Source of the DNA: Candidatus Poribacteria bacterium
GTDB taxonomy: Bacteria > Poribacteria > WGA-4E > WGA-3G
Direction: 5' to 3'
DNA: 64,000 nt
Assembly (NCBI GenBank): GCA_012267415.1
Contig: JAAXGN010000115.1
Location: 52,171-116,170 of the forward strand
The notes beneath the pieces were generated by a model. It did no database searches and was not told the origin of the DNA. It saw only the letters and a program-made list of their open reading frames with translations. Below are positions 44,176-55,507 of this stretch, piece after piece. Within the stretch, counting starts at the first letter, position 1. Each line of letters begins with the position of its first letter. Both the position numbers and the translations under genes were made by a program.

Positions 44176-44376
44176 ATGAAACGAATCGTAGCTGGATTCT
44201 ATCTACTACTTTGCATTGGTCACCTGATTGTTGAATTGGTTGCTAAGAGTTTTAGTAATGGTTTGGAGGCTGTCGTCACAATCGGTATTACAGCAATAGG
44301 AATTTACCTGGCATGGGTGGTGATGACGTTAGTTGAACCATCTGATATGATAAAAAAGATTTTTGATAAGTTTTAG
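44176..44376 (+). CDS. Small membrane protein within the atp operon, unknown
   Basis: A 66-residue protein with two hydrophobic helices (about 5-22 and 32-52, the second TIGITAIGIYLAWVVMTLV) and a basic C terminus. Its ATG follows AAGGTCAGGGAAG. It is inserted between subunits b and delta, where known atp operons have no extra gene; the stop is 14 nt before the delta start. I recognise no family; a role in ATP synthase assembly is possible from context only. Confidence 0.65.
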   Translation: MKRIVAGFYLLLCIGHLIVELVAKSFSNGLEAVVTIGITAIGIYLAWVVMTLVEPSDMIKKIFDKF

Positions 44377-44390
44377 GATGAAAACGAACG

Positions 44391-44930
44391 ATGAGAGACA
44401 TTCGGGTTGCAAAACCTTATGCTCGTGCTTTATACGAAGCGGCTGTTGAACAGAATGCTTTGGACGTTATTACCGTTGATGTTGAAACGTTTCAAGAACT
44501 GATTGAACAGTCTGAGGAATTGAATCAGTTCTTAAATACGCCGCTGTTGTCACCCCAATTTAAAAGCGACACATTTCAGCAGCTTTTCTCTGAATCAATG
44601 AATCCGCTAATGATTAACTTCTTTAAGCTGCTTGCCTTAAGACAACGTGAACGTTACCTTGTCAGCATATTGGATGTCTTCACGGCAATTGTTGATGAAG
44701 CGGCTGGTAGGGTTGTCGCCAAAGTAACCACAGTTGTGCCGCTTACACATAATCAAGAGCAACAACTCATTCAGCAATTAAGTGCATATTCAGGTAAACA
44801 GGTGCGATTGGAAACCGAAACCGATGAAGAAATTCAGGGAGGGTTTGTTGTTCAATTAGGCGACACCGTTTTTGATGCAAGTATCACAACCCAACTTCAA
44901 CGTTTGAAACGACAACTTGCAAAAGGGTAA
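44391..44930 (+). CDS. atpH: ATP synthase F1 subunit delta
   Basis: A 179-residue subunit of the peripheral stalk (OSCP homologue). The typical opening RVAKPYARALYEAAVEQ is followed by a six-helix N-terminal domain and the conserved C-terminal segment EEIQGGFVVQLGDTVFDAS, ending LQRLKRQL. The stop is followed at once by a repeat element that separates this gene from atpA by 185 bp. Confidence 0.93.
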   Translation: MRDIRVAKPYARALYEAAVEQNALDVITVDVETFQELIEQSEELNQFLNTPLLSPQFKSDTFQQLFSESMNPLMINFFKLLALRQRERYLVSILDVFTAIVDEAAGRVVAKVTTVVPLTHNQEQQLIQQLSAYSGKQVRLETETDEEIQGGFVVQLGDTVFDASITTQLQRLKRQLAKG

Positions 44931-44936
44931 TAGTTA

Positions 44937-45052
44937 TTATACCATTTCTAATTGACAATGCCTCTTAATTGTAGCATAAACTTTCAGTTTGTGCCGTTCA
45001 CTGTTTCATTCCTAACTACCGGTAATGAGAAAAAATCTAATAGAAATGGTAT
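44937..45052. repeat. MITE-like inverted-repeat element, copy 2, inside atp operon
   Basis: About 116 bp with the ends TTATACCATTTCTA and CTAATAGAAATGGTAT, the same as at 2971-3114; the interior (TAGCATAAACTTTCAGTTTG) is different. It lies between the delta and alpha genes. The following 60 bp contain CACAGAGGATTAAAAAT before the atpA start. Confidence 0.7.
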
Positions 45053-45115
45053 GACAAGAAATCTTTTAACTGAGAACCGAAGACCGACAACTACTTCTCA
45101 CAGAGGATTAAAAAT

Positions 45116-46723
45116 ATGGCAAGAGAAGTCCGACCGGACGAAATATCAAATATACTAAAACAACAGCTGCAACAGTTCGATCAGGACGTGGATGTCTATG
45201 ATTCCGGCACTGTTCTGGAGGTGGGTGATGGTATCGCACGGGTGCATGGACTCGCTAACGCAATGGCGAGTGAAATGATTGAATTCCCTAACGATATCTA
45301 CGGGATCGCTTTTAACCTTGAAGAAGACAACGTCGGTTGTGTGCTGTTCGGTGAAGACCAACTCATACATGAAGGTGATACCGTAAGACGAACAGGTAGA
45401 TTGGCAGAAGTTCCCGTCGGTGAAGCACTGCTCGGACGGATGGTTGATGCTCTCGGTGAACCCATTGATGGTTTGGGTGAAATCAACACAGTACACCGAC
45501 TCCCCGTTGAACAGAAAGGGTTAGGAATCGTTCAACGTCAACCTGTGAGTGAACCGCTCTACACCGGCTTGAAGGCTATTGACAGTCTAACACCTATCGG
45601 TAGAGGACAACGTGAACTGATTATCGGTGACCGCCGAACTGGTAAAACTGCAATAGCAATTGACGCTATTCTGAGTCAGAGGAATACAGATGTCTACTGC
45701 ATCTATGTTGCGATTGGTCAAAAAGGGTCTACGCTTGCACAAGTTGCGAATACCCTTCGTGAACATAATGCGATGGAATATACGACAATTGTTTCAGCAC
45801 CAGCAAGTGCGCCGTCTCCGCTACAATATCTCGCACCTTATTCAGGTACATCCATGGCAGAATACTATCGGGATAACGGTAAACACGCACTCATCATATA
45901 CGACGACTTGACAAAACACGCGTGGGCATACCGACAGATGTCCCTACTTTCCCGTAGGCCCCCAGGACGTGAAGCGTATCCCGGTGATGTGTTCTATCTG
46001 CACTCACGTCTATTAGAACGTGCAGCAAAACTGAGTGACGATCTTGGAGGCGGATCCCTAACGGCACTGCCGATTATTGAGATCTTTGAAGGTGATTTGA
46101 CGACTTACATCCCAACAAATGTTATTTCCATCACGGATGGACAGATATACCTCACAACAGACCTATTCAACCAAGGTGTGAGACCTGCTATTGATGTTGG
46201 CACATCTGTTTCGCGTGTAGGTGGTGATGCACAGGTAAAAGCCATGAAATCTGATGAGGTCGCTGGAACACTAAAACTTGACCTTGCAAGTTTCCGAGAG
46301 GTAGCAGCGTTTGCACAGTTCGGATCCGATTTGGATGCGTTAACAAGATCATTCTTAGATCGTGGCGCGCGACTCGTGGAATTGTTAAAGCAACCACAAT
46401 ATGAACCGATGCCTGTGGAAAGAGAAGTTGCCTCTATCTTTTGTGGTACAAACGGCTATTTAGACGATGTTCCTGAGTCTGAAGTCGCGCGATTTGAGTC
46501 TGAATTCCTACAATATCTTGACAGGAATCATGCAGAACTCCTCACAGAAATTGCTGAAACGGGTCTGTTAGGTGACGAAGCACTTGAGGCATTGCATGCT
46601 GCGGTCAAAGCATTCAAGGAGAATTGGAGCAATACACCAGTTGAACAACCGAAAACCGAGGAAGTACCAGCAGATGAACCCGCCGCAGAGGAAACAGCGG
46701 AAACTCACACAGAAGGTGAATGA
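45116..46723 (+). CDS. atpA: ATP synthase F1 subunit alpha
   Basis: A 535-residue subunit. Walker [14 protein letters not shown] (about residues 169-181), the family signature [14 protein letters not shown] and the arginine finger region around this motif are present, as is the N-terminal crown ([17 protein letters not shown]). The last 30 residues ([20 protein letters not shown] and on) are an acidic low-complexity tail beyond the usual end. The stop overlaps the beginning of the gamma gene region (GAATGAGGATG). Confidence 0.96.
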   Translation: MAREVRPDEISNILKQQLQQFDQDVDVYDSGTVLEVGDGIARVHGLANAMASEMIEFPNDIYGIAFNLEEDNVGCVLFGEDQLIHEGDTVRRTGRLAEVPVGEALLGRMVDALGEPIDGLGEINTVHRLPVEQKGLGIVQRQPVSEPLYTGLKAIDSLTPIGRGQRELIIGDRRTGKTAIAIDAILSQRNTDVYCIYVAIGQKGSTLAQVANTLREHNAMEYTTIVSAPASAPSPLQYLAPYSGTSMAEYYRDNGKHALIIYDDLTKHAWAYRQMSLLSRRPPGREAYPGDVFYLHSRLLERAAKLSDDLGGGSLTALPIIEIFEGDLTTYIPTNVISITDGQIYLTTDLFNQGVRPAIDVGTSVSRVGGDAQVKAMKSDEVAGTLKLDLASFREVAAFAQFGSDLDALTRSFLDRGARLVELLKQPQYEPMPVEREVASIFCGTNGYLDDVPESEVARFESEFLQYLDRNHAELLTEIAETGLLGDEALEALHAAVKAFKENWSNTPVEQPKTEEVPADEPAAEETAETHTEGE

Positions 46724-46725
46724 GG

Positions 46726-49024
<2,299 letters not shown>

Positions 49025-49069
49025 GCAAGTGAAAGAAGCAGAATTAGAAGAAGCAGCGGATTAAATGAT

Positions 49070-49480
49070 ATGCTAAATAGAAGTTTTCACCTTGAAATAC
49101 GCACACCAGAGAAGATGATATTTGATGGGGATGTTACGAGCGTAACCGCTCCCGGAGTTGAAGGGAACTTTCAGATTCTGGCGGGACACATCCCTTTTCT
49201 CACAGCATTAGATGTCGGAGAAATCCGTGTTAACGAAACATCGGACACAGCACGTCATCTGGCAACGAGTGGCGGGGTTTTTGAGGTACTACGGACCGGT
49301 GTCACCGTATTGGTTGAAACAGCTGAGTGGGCATCGGATATAGACGTTCCTCGTGCTGAGAGTGCTCTTACCCGTGCCCAAGAACAACTATCTGCCGATG
49401 CACCTGACCTAAATCGCCCCCAAGTAGAAGCTGCCCTTGCCCGCGCGCAAAATCGGATCAAGGTCGCGGGTAATTTGTAA
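49070..49480 (+). CDS. atpC: ATP synthase F1 subunit epsilon
   Basis: A 136-residue subunit: N-terminal beta-sandwich (FHLEIRTPEKMIFDGDVTSV, GHIPFLTALDVGEIRV) and C-terminal helical hairpin (VPRAESALTRAQEQLS, VEAALARAQNRIKVAG), the part that can inhibit hydrolysis in relatives. Last gene of the atp operon. Confidence 0.92.
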   Translation: MLNRSFHLEIRTPEKMIFDGDVTSVTAPGVEGNFQILAGHIPFLTALDVGEIRVNETSDTARHLATSGGVFEVLRTGVTVLVETAEWASDIDVPRAESALTRAQEQLSADAPDLNRPQVEAALARAQNRIKVAGNL

Positions 49481-49518
49481 GTATCACTTCGTTGCGTTCG
49501 TTTTCCAGATATAAGAAA

Positions 49519-49701
49519 ATGATTCAGAATGACAAAGAACTTAAAGTAAGTCAAGAACGCATAGCGTATTTTCAAGACTTGCTATCACAACTGCGGGTTA
49601 AGGCAACACTTGAAGAATTCTCGTTCATCTCAACTGGATATCGGACTGAAATTTTGAAAATGCAAGATGAAGTGCTTGAATACTTGACTCGACATGCATA
49701 A
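49519..49701 (+). CDS. Small conserved-looking protein, unknown
   Basis: A 60-residue soluble protein (MIQNDKELKVSQERIAYFQD ... LEYLTRHA), predicted helical with a regular heptad-like pattern. I have the impression of similar small helical proteins in other environmental bacteria, often beside toxin-like genes, but cannot name a family. It follows atpC by 38 nt and ends one base before the convergent nuclease-like gene; a 9-codon longer start at 49492 is less likely. Confidence 0.6.
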   Translation: MIQNDKELKVSQERIAYFQDLLSQLRVKATLEEFSFISTGYRTEILKMQDEVLEYLTRHA

Positions 49702-49702
49702 A

Positions 49703-50212
49703 TTAGAGATAACCTGCCTCGAACAGCAAGGTCGCAAGGTTCTTTTTTCTCCCACAGCGACCTATCAGAACCGTTACAGTTTTGCCTTGGAAATTTACCG
49801 TTAATTGTCGATGTCTTGGATTCGTCCAGTTAATACCACGTCCATGAAACAGAACTGGAACGTAGAAGGTTTTCCCACTCGCCTTTCGATCCGGAGCGAC
49901 AGTAGTGGCAAACTTCAAACTGTTTTCTAACTTTTCACGGACTTCCGATTCCTTGGCTTTACCACTTTTAAGTTCAATTGGAACCGCGACGAAGGTGTTT
50001 TTACCGGCGTTTCTATAAAACAGCAGACGGTCGCACCTTTGCCGGTTATCTCTGCGTGAGTCAAACTCTTTTTCTACATTTATCACGACCTTCTGCCTGG
50101 GTAAGTCGGTAAGGTATACCTGACATCCTTCTCCGCTGCATGAGTTAGTGAGACTATCTGGAGACACCTGCTCTTGAACATGCGTAAGTCCTTTACTCAG
50201 ATTCAACTGCAT
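49703..50212 (-). CDS. PD-(D/E)xK-like protein paired with ATPase
   Basis: A 169-residue protein. Strand-like RCDRLLFY with Asp61 followed by VPIELKSGK with Glu80-x-Lys82 matches the D...ExK core of PD-(D/E)xK nucleases, with a further Glu in NVEKEFD. This is a motif call, not a family assignment. The ATG at 50212 lies inside the end of the ATPase gene (20-nt overlap), right after AAAGGGGAGA, so the two proteins are made together. An ATPase/nuclease pair of this layout resembles defence modules such as OLD-type or Septu-type systems; that role is inference. Confidence 0.6.
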   Translation of the reverse strand: MQLNLSKGLTHVQEQVSPDSLTNSCSGEGCQVYLTDLPRQKVVINVEKEFDSRRDNRQRCDRLLFYRNAGKNTFVAVPIELKSGKAKESEVREKLENSLKFATTVAPDRKASGKTFYVPVLFHGRGINWTNPRHRQLTVNFQGKTVTVLIGRCGRKKNLATLLFEAGYL

Positions 50213-51635
50213 TCTCCCCTTTTGTCTGCTCAATTCTATTTTGGAGCCCTGCCGATCGGTTATAGAGATCCTCTGCTATATCCAAATGATCCTCCGGCTC
50301 TATACCTTCAATAAGGTCAAACGGGAGTTCTGTAACCGGTTTGTTTTTATGGAACCACCAAGCACCTACCTCCTCCTGCTTCAAGAAGTCTGCATCTTCA
50401 CTTGTAGATTTTCCAAGTTTCTGCAATTCACCCTCTCGAATTAGGTTGCTGATTTGTTGAAGGAGCCAGTTGCTATGTGTGGTAATCAGGACGCGAACAC
50501 CGGCTTGGACCAAACGCGCCAGGGTTTGGGCAACTTTGGTTTGTGCACCTGGGTGAAGGTGAGATTCAGGTTCTTCAATAATGAGCAGGTCTCCCTGTCC
50601 AACAATACCTTGCAGGTAAAGGACTAAAGGCGCAAGCTCGGACACCATCGCAGCGGAATGACTCATCCGTAGTGGTTCTTCTGCCTGATCTGGACGGTAT
50701 AGAAATTCCGGATACGCATCTGACGTAGCACGTTCAACCTCTATTTTGCCCTCCAGCAGGTCCAACTCCAGTTGTTCAGCGACGCGGCTTATTTTCCTTG
50801 ACTTTCCGTTACGTCCCCTGAAACGGACAACCTGCTCCAGAAAATCTGCTATCATACCTGAAAATGTAGATACTTCAAAACGATCCAAACCAATACGGGT
50901 AGCCCGTTTGATAAGTGCACTGGCAATCACTCCGTGGCTTTGCATGATACCGCTCCGAGCGGCAGGCAAGTAGAATGAATTTCCTGTTTGTCTCTGATGG
51001 ATATGTAAAGACCTAAATAGACGTTCAACATCGGATATTTCATGTAACTCAGTTTTACGGTTCGCGTCAAAGAGAATAAGGTCTGGATTGATGTGACCGG
51101 TTATAGTAGGTTTGGTGGATCCAGAGACACACAACTCAAAATCCCAATATGTTTGCCCCTTCTCGCTAACCGACAGTGAAACTTTCATTTTGTTGTCTCG
51201 ACTGTCGGTGAATCGAATTAACCTAGAAACAGATTCAAAGTCGAAACACCGTTTGAGCTCGTTTGGGAAGTCTTCCTTATCTGTCAAGCGAGACTCTGAC
51301 CGAGTGGACACCTGCTGAGGTAAATCGGAAAATTTGAAAGGGAGCCCAGGCGTGTTTAGCTTTTCAAGTATCTCTAACATTTCTTGCTCTAACTCTTCCT
51401 TCTTACTTTGTGAATAGTGATCTCGTAAACGGTAAGCAATACTAAAATGAGACGCAATAGAGTCTGCCCAAGGAATCTTTGAAAATCCATCAAAATGTTG
51501 ATGTAATGCGTAAATGAGCGCGGCGAGATACGTCTTACCAGTGTTACTCTCACCGACAAATACCGTCAGTGGACGCAGGTCTATCTCTGCCTTTTCTATT
51601 GGACCGAAGTTTTTTACGTTAATGTAGGCGTTCAT
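50193..51635 (-). CDS. AAA/ABC-type ATPase (OLD/RecF-like)
   Basis: A 480-residue ATPase of the AAA_15/OLD-like class. It opens with INVKNFGPIEKAEIDLRPLT and Walker A GESNTGKT (28-35); the Walker B is LLIIEEPESHLHPG (about 350-363) and a switch His lies in VLITTHSNWLLQQI. The middle about 200 residues are helical and poorly conserved. RLVQAG and LREGEL follow the pattern of predicted ATPases with a coupled nuclease. The ATG at 51635 follows TTGGAGAAAAAACA. Overlaps the downstream PD-(D/E)xK-like gene by 20 nt. Confidence 0.85.
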   Translation of the reverse strand: MNAYINVKNFGPIEKAEIDLRPLTVFVGESNTGKTYLAALIYALHQHFDGFSKIPWADSIASHFSIAYRLRDHYSQSKKEELEQEMLEILEKLNTPGLPFKFSDLPQQVSTRSESRLTDKEDFPNELKRCFDFESVSRLIRFTDSRDNKMKVSLSVSEKGQTYWDFELCVSGSTKPTITGHINPDLILFDANRKTELHEISDVERLFRSLHIHQRQTGNSFYLPAARSGIMQSHGVIASALIKRATRIGLDRFEVSTFSGMIADFLEQVVRFRGRNGKSRKISRVAEQLELDLLEGKIEVERATSDAYPEFLYRPDQAEEPLRMSHSAAMVSELAPLVLYLQGIVGQGDLLIIEEPESHLHPGAQTKVAQTLARLVQAGVRVLITTHSNWLLQQISNLIREGELQKLGKSTSEDADFLKQEEVGAWWFHKNKPVTELPFDLIEGIEPEDHLDIAEDLYNRSAGLQNRIEQTKGENAVESE

Positions 51636-51826
51636 TGTTTTTTCTCCAATTGCCGATGACTTTAAATCAAGTATATGCACAGCAGCATTCAATTGCCAGG
51701 AAAAGAAATCGCTAAATCGCACATGCATTTTCACCAAACCGGATTAAGGTGATGAACAACTTGTAATAACTTCCATACATTCACAGAAAGAAATATATTA
51801 AAAGTGCACTGCTGACCTAATTCTCC

Positions 51827-53407
51827 TTACTCATTGAGAATACGGAGGGCTTCTTCGACGGTGGTTTTTAATTCTATGTCCCTTGCTTGCATCGCAAGCA
51901 ACCAAGCATATTGAAGATCTCTATTTGCTTCCAGTCTGTGACCTAATAGAAGTTTCGAAATTCCTCGAGCATAGTAAGCAGCGGCATAATCAGGCTTTAG
52001 CCGAATAGCAATGTTATAATCCTTTATCGCAGCAGCATATTGTTTCAAGTCACTCTTTACATGTCCCCGCCTGATGTATACTTCTGCATTATCTGGCTGT
52101 AAGCGAATAGCAGTGTCAAAATCTGAAATCGCAGCAAAGTATTGTTCTAACAATGCTTTCACACCTCCCCGTCTGGTGTACGCCTCTGCATTATCTGGCT
52201 GTAGGCGAATAGCAATGTCAAAATCTGAAATCGCAGCAATATATTTTTCTAATGAAACCTTCACAAGTCCTCGATTGACATATGCTTCCACACTATCTGG
52301 TTGTAGGCGAATAGCAATGTCAAAATCTGAAATCGCAGCAATGTATTGCTCTAATGAAACTTTCACAAGTCCTCGACTGATATATGCTTTCACACTATCT
52401 GGTTGTAGACGAATAACATTGTCAAAATCTGTGATGGCAGCAAAAGGTCGTCCTGATTCCGCCTTAACATATCCTCGAAGAAGATATATCCCAGCAATAT
52501 TGGGTTGTAGTTGAATAGCAATGTCATAGTCTACAATCGCAGCAGAGTGTTGTTCTAGGTGAAACTTTGATACTCCTCTACGGACGTATGCCTGAAAATT
52601 ATTTGGTTGTAGAAGGATAACCATAGTATAGTCTATAACAGCCCCCGCATAATCGCCCAATTCATACTTTATATTTCCCCATCGTAAATATGTATTAGCA
52701 GATGCTGATTGTCTTCCTTGCGATAAAGGTTTCGCTGACTTTGATTTCTCCAGCAGCTTCTTAAGATGTTTTGATGGAATCGCAAAATTGAGATTCTGCG
52801 CATCCAAAGCGCGATGAACAGCAACGGACACACCAATTACTTCTCCTTTTTTGTTAAGCACAGGGCCACCACTACTTCCCGGAGAAATCGGTGCAGTCAT
52901 CTGCAGACGTTGATTTATGAATTCATCTCGAAGGCTGCTAATAATTCCATCAGAAAACGTGCCTTCCAATCCTTTCGGGTTACCCGCTACGTAAACCGTC
53001 TCACCAATCCGAACCTTATCACTATCACCAAGAGAAAGCGATCTGATGCCAAATGCTGTTACTTTTAGGAGTGCCAGATCGTTGTCTTGGTCAACTGCTG
53101 TAACCCCTTTAATCTTGTATGTCCTGGACTTACCAACCAACTTTGCAGTACCGTTTGCTGCACCTTCAATCACGTGGTAGTTGGTTGCAATAATGTTAGT
53201 TTTCACAAAGAATCCGCTGCCAATACCCAATGTTTTGTCGTTTGTATCCTTCATTTCCAAGTAAACAGTCGATGCTAATGCTTTTTCTGCAATGTCTTCT
53301 GCGGGGAGGATCGTTTGTGCAGATGTGGTGTTTATGGTGTAAAATAGGAGAAGGAAGGCAAGAGTGAAACAGGGGAAAATCAAGTATAATTTATATCTGT
53401 GTTGCAT
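51827..53407 (-). CDS. Secreted trypsin-like serine protease with TPR repeats
   Basis: A 526-residue exported protein: signal peptide or anchor (1-32, YLIFPCFTLAFLLLFYTI), S1C-type protease domain (about 40-225) with His in ATNYHVIEG, Asp in DQDNDLALLKV and Ser in SPGSSGGPVLN, then eight or nine TPR units of 34 residues. Six of them (NAEAYTRRGGVKALLEQYFA and relatives, each with FDIAIRLQPD) are so alike that the DNA is a 102-bp tandem repeat at about 52060-52480. No PDZ domain is present. The ATG at 53407 follows AAGGAGTATTC. TPRs may bind partners or substrates (inference). Confidence 0.88.
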   Translation of the reverse strand: MQHRYKLYLIFPCFTLAFLLLFYTINTTSAQTILPAEDIAEKALASTVYLEMKDTNDKTLGIGSGFFVKTNIIATNYHVIEGAANGTAKLVGKSRTYKIKGVTAVDQDNDLALLKVTAFGIRSLSLGDSDKVRIGETVYVAGNPKGLEGTFSDGIISSLRDEFINQRLQMTAPISPGSSGGPVLNKKGEVIGVSVAVHRALDAQNLNFAIPSKHLKKLLEKSKSAKPLSQGRQSASANTYLRWGNIKYELGDYAGAVIDYTMVILLQPNNFQAYVRRGVSKFHLEQHSAAIVDYDIAIQLQPNIAGIYLLRGYVKAESGRPFAAITDFDNVIRLQPDSVKAYISRGLVKVSLEQYIAAISDFDIAIRLQPDSVEAYVNRGLVKVSLEKYIAAISDFDIAIRLQPDNAEAYTRRGGVKALLEQYFAAISDFDTAIRLQPDNAEVYIRRGHVKSDLKQYAAAIKDYNIAIRLKPDYAAAYYARGISKLLLGHRLEANRDLQYAWLLAMQARDIELKTTVEEALRILNE

Positions 53408-53429
53408 TGAATACTCCTTTTTATTTTTC

Positions 53430-53485
53430 TTGACAAAAAGTTGTCTCAGTCTATGAGGTAAATGCTCATCAAGCAACACGCGCAT
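53430..53485 (-). pseudogene. Truncated DUF5615 toxin stub
   Basis: An ATG at 53485, overlapping the end of the DUF433 gene, begins MRVLLDEHLPHRLRQLF, the typical N terminus of the PIN-like DUF5615 toxins that follow DUF433 antitoxins. After about 18 residues the frame passes directly into the ribosome-binding site and start of the protease gene, so the toxin has been truncated by a deletion. Confidence 0.65.
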
Positions 53486-53684
53486 GAGCAAACTCCAGAG
53501 TCTTATGTAAATAAGCAACTGCCTGCTCACGTGAGACTGTCGGGAAATCATCAAGGAATACATCAAGTGAGTCCCCTGCAATGAGGTGTTGAATCAGACT
53601 TTCAACTGGCACGCGCGTGCCAGCGAAAACTAAGGTGCCGTGCATCACGTCTGAATCTTGGGAGACAATTTGTTCTTTCTTCAT
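53469..53684 (-). CDS. DUF433-family antitoxin
   Basis: A 71-residue helix-turn-helix protein of the DUF433 family: VMHGTLVFAGTRVPVESLIQ and DDFPTVSREQAVAYL are typical. It pairs in other genomes with a DUF5615 PIN-like toxin, of which only a stub remains downstream here. GGAGGAGAACATAA precedes the ATG. Confidence 0.85.
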   Translation of the reverse strand: MKKEQIVSQDSDVMHGTLVFAGTRVPVESLIQHLIAGDSLDVFLDDFPTVSREQAVAYLHKTLEFAHARVA

Positions 53685-53946
53685 TTATGTTCTCCTCCTC
53701 ATAATTATCGGTGGATAGTTTTCCTGCAGATTGAAGGTGTTGTTAACAATACGATAACATATTCAATGGAGAATGTCAAGTTCAAAATCCATTATGGACT
53801 GTGTAAAGTATTTGGCACAAAGGAACAAACTTATGTTTTCTTTCGTCCTGCTTGCAATAATGGGATGGGGTACAAAGGTAAATATCTCTCGTCGGACATA
53901 ACAAGATGGTAACTGCCGCATGATACAACACCTTTTCAACACGGTT

Positions 53947-54429
53947 CTATCCTGGTGTCTCAAACTCTTGGACTGGTCCTTTCTCTTGTTGAACTTCCGT
54001 GAAGTTGCCTCTTGTATATTCGTTAATAACCTTTCGCCAAAAAGTCTGTGCAGGTAAATTCTCTGCTTCCTGTTCAATCGACCATTTACCCGGGAATTTA
54101 GCAAAGAGTCGATGAGCAACTTCCATTCCTATTCCTTTTCGCCGATATTTCCTTAGAATGAAGAATTCGGAAAGTATGTTTATGCGCTCACCGTTTTCTG
54201 AATGGATCTGCCTACCTATCGCAAATCCAGCCAATTTTCCGTCAATTTTTACAAAGTAAGCAAAACGTTCAGGTTCTGTCCAATAGTGGTCGAGATATTT
54301 GTAGTTGAACAGTCCATAAGGCCCAACATCCTCTTTATTAAATTCACTATAATCGTGAAAGCAAAACTGCATAAGATTGCGAAGAACCGGTTTTTCATCA
54401 AGTGAAATTTGTTCAAGTTCAATGTTCAT
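53947..54429 (-). CDS. GNAT-family N-acetyltransferase
   Basis: A 160-residue acetyltransferase. The acetyl-CoA loop is RKYRRKGIGMEVAHRLF (about residues 93-109), preceded by strand INILSEFFIL; the C-terminal FWRKVINEYTRGNFTE is common in the family. It follows the PhyH gene with an 8-nt gap (stop 54437 to start 54429), suggesting one transcript. Substrate unknown. Confidence 0.85.
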   Translation of the reverse strand: MNIELEQISLDEKPVLRNLMQFCFHDYSEFNKEDVGPYGLFNYKYLDHYWTEPERFAYFVKIDGKLAGFAIGRQIHSENGERINILSEFFILRKYRRKGIGMEVAHRLFAKFPGKWSIEQEAENLPAQTFWRKVINEYTRGNFTEVQQEKGPVQEFETPG

Positions 54430-54436
54430 GTCTGTT

Positions 54437-55261
54437 CTACTCCGTCAACGTAACCTCATCCTGCTTCACAATCTCCTTGATATGTCTATACGGTGCAGAT
54501 TTTACCAATTCCAACGTCTCAGGAGACAAGCGATCCAGAATAGGCTGCGGCAAATTATGCGTTCCAGAAAATTGTGGATAATAACGCAATACAAGAAACC
54601 TACGATCCCTATCCTTTGGTTTCCAACGTAAAACGCCGTGCGTTAACAACTCTGAAATGATCACAATATCACCTGCTTTCGGCGTGATATTCACAAAAAC
54701 TGGATCATCAATCGGATCAATCCCATCTGTCTCATCAAGTCTTAGCAGCTGCTTCGGACGCTCAAATTTACTCTTATGTGAACCGGGGATGACAATGAGT
54801 CCACCATCACCAGGATATACATCGGTAAAATAGGGAAAACAGACAAAGTTGTCGCAGTAGATACGACCATTGTTAACTTCATACCTTGTGCTATACCGTC
54901 CGTAATCATCACGAGCACAGTGTAGTCCACCCGGATTAACATGCGCGTTCTCTCCCGCTTTCCACAAATCATGCTTATCATGCTTGAGCGAACCTCTTGC
55001 AAATCGCGGTTGATTGTCTGTCAACTCCTTGATAATGGGCCACAGTGCAGTGTGCATAGTTAAACACTCAAGCGATTTATCAAAGGCAAACCCGTGCTGA
55101 TGCAGTCCGCGCTGCTCAAATCCTGGTGGCAATTCATCGGGAGGAGTCGTGATATATCTATCAACTGCCTCAGCAGCTTCTGCCAATGCATCACCAGTGA
55201 TGACGTTTTTCAGATGAAGGTAGCCAGTTACATCAAATAGATAACGTTGTTTCGGTGTCAT
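54437..55261 (-). CDS. Phytanoyl-CoA dioxygenase (PhyH) family protein
   Basis: A 274-residue PhyH-like oxygenase. DGGLIVIPGSHKSKFE and the distal LLTHGVLRWKPKDRDRRFLV with His and Arg are typical. The first metal ligand pair is less clear: a HCARDD stretch near residue 118 is the best candidate for His...Asp, so iron binding should be modelled before assuming activity. Upstream (in its direction) of the GNAT gene. Confidence 0.82.
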   Translation of the reverse strand: MTPKQRYLFDVTGYLHLKNVITGDALAEAAEAVDRYITTPPDELPPGFEQRGLHQHGFAFDKSLECLTMHTALWPIIKELTDNQPRFARGSLKHDKHDLWKAGENAHVNPGGLHCARDDYGRYSTRYEVNNGRIYCDNFVCFPYFTDVYPGDGGLIVIPGSHKSKFERPKQLLRLDETDGIDPIDDPVFVNITPKAGDIVIISELLTHGVLRWKPKDRDRRFLVLRYYPQFSGTHNLPQPILDRLSPETLELVKSAPYRHIKEIVKQDEVTLTE

Positions 55262-55292
55262 TACTACATTTCCCTCTTACAAAACATATCAT

Positions 55293-55417
55293 ATGAAGAT
55301 TAAATAAATATTCTGGTGATCCAACCCGTCAAAACGATCGTAGGGGCTGGGTTTCCCAGACCGCATAATGCAGGTTTCCCAACACGATAATTACCCAATT
55401 TAAATCTTAATCTTCAT
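55293..55417. mobile_element. Modular palindromic element, copy F
   Basis: Bounded by ATGAAGATTAAATAAATATT and TTACCCAATTTAAATC...TTAATCTTCAT. The interior holds a GTAGGGGCTGGGTTTCCCAG hairpin and a CCCAACACGATAA segment like copy C. It fills most of the 246-bp gap between two PhyH genes. Confidence 0.65.
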
Positions 55418-55507
55418 TTGATCCGTCCATTGAATTACATGACTGCGATATCTACAACTTCAGACGCATATAAACCTTAGCATATTTTGCGCCTTTAATA
55501 TTGCATA

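Noticed and set aside
53408..53581. 58-residue N-terminal extension of the serine protease
   Set aside because: It translates the antitoxin/toxin remnant region; the signal peptide and RBS start at 53407.
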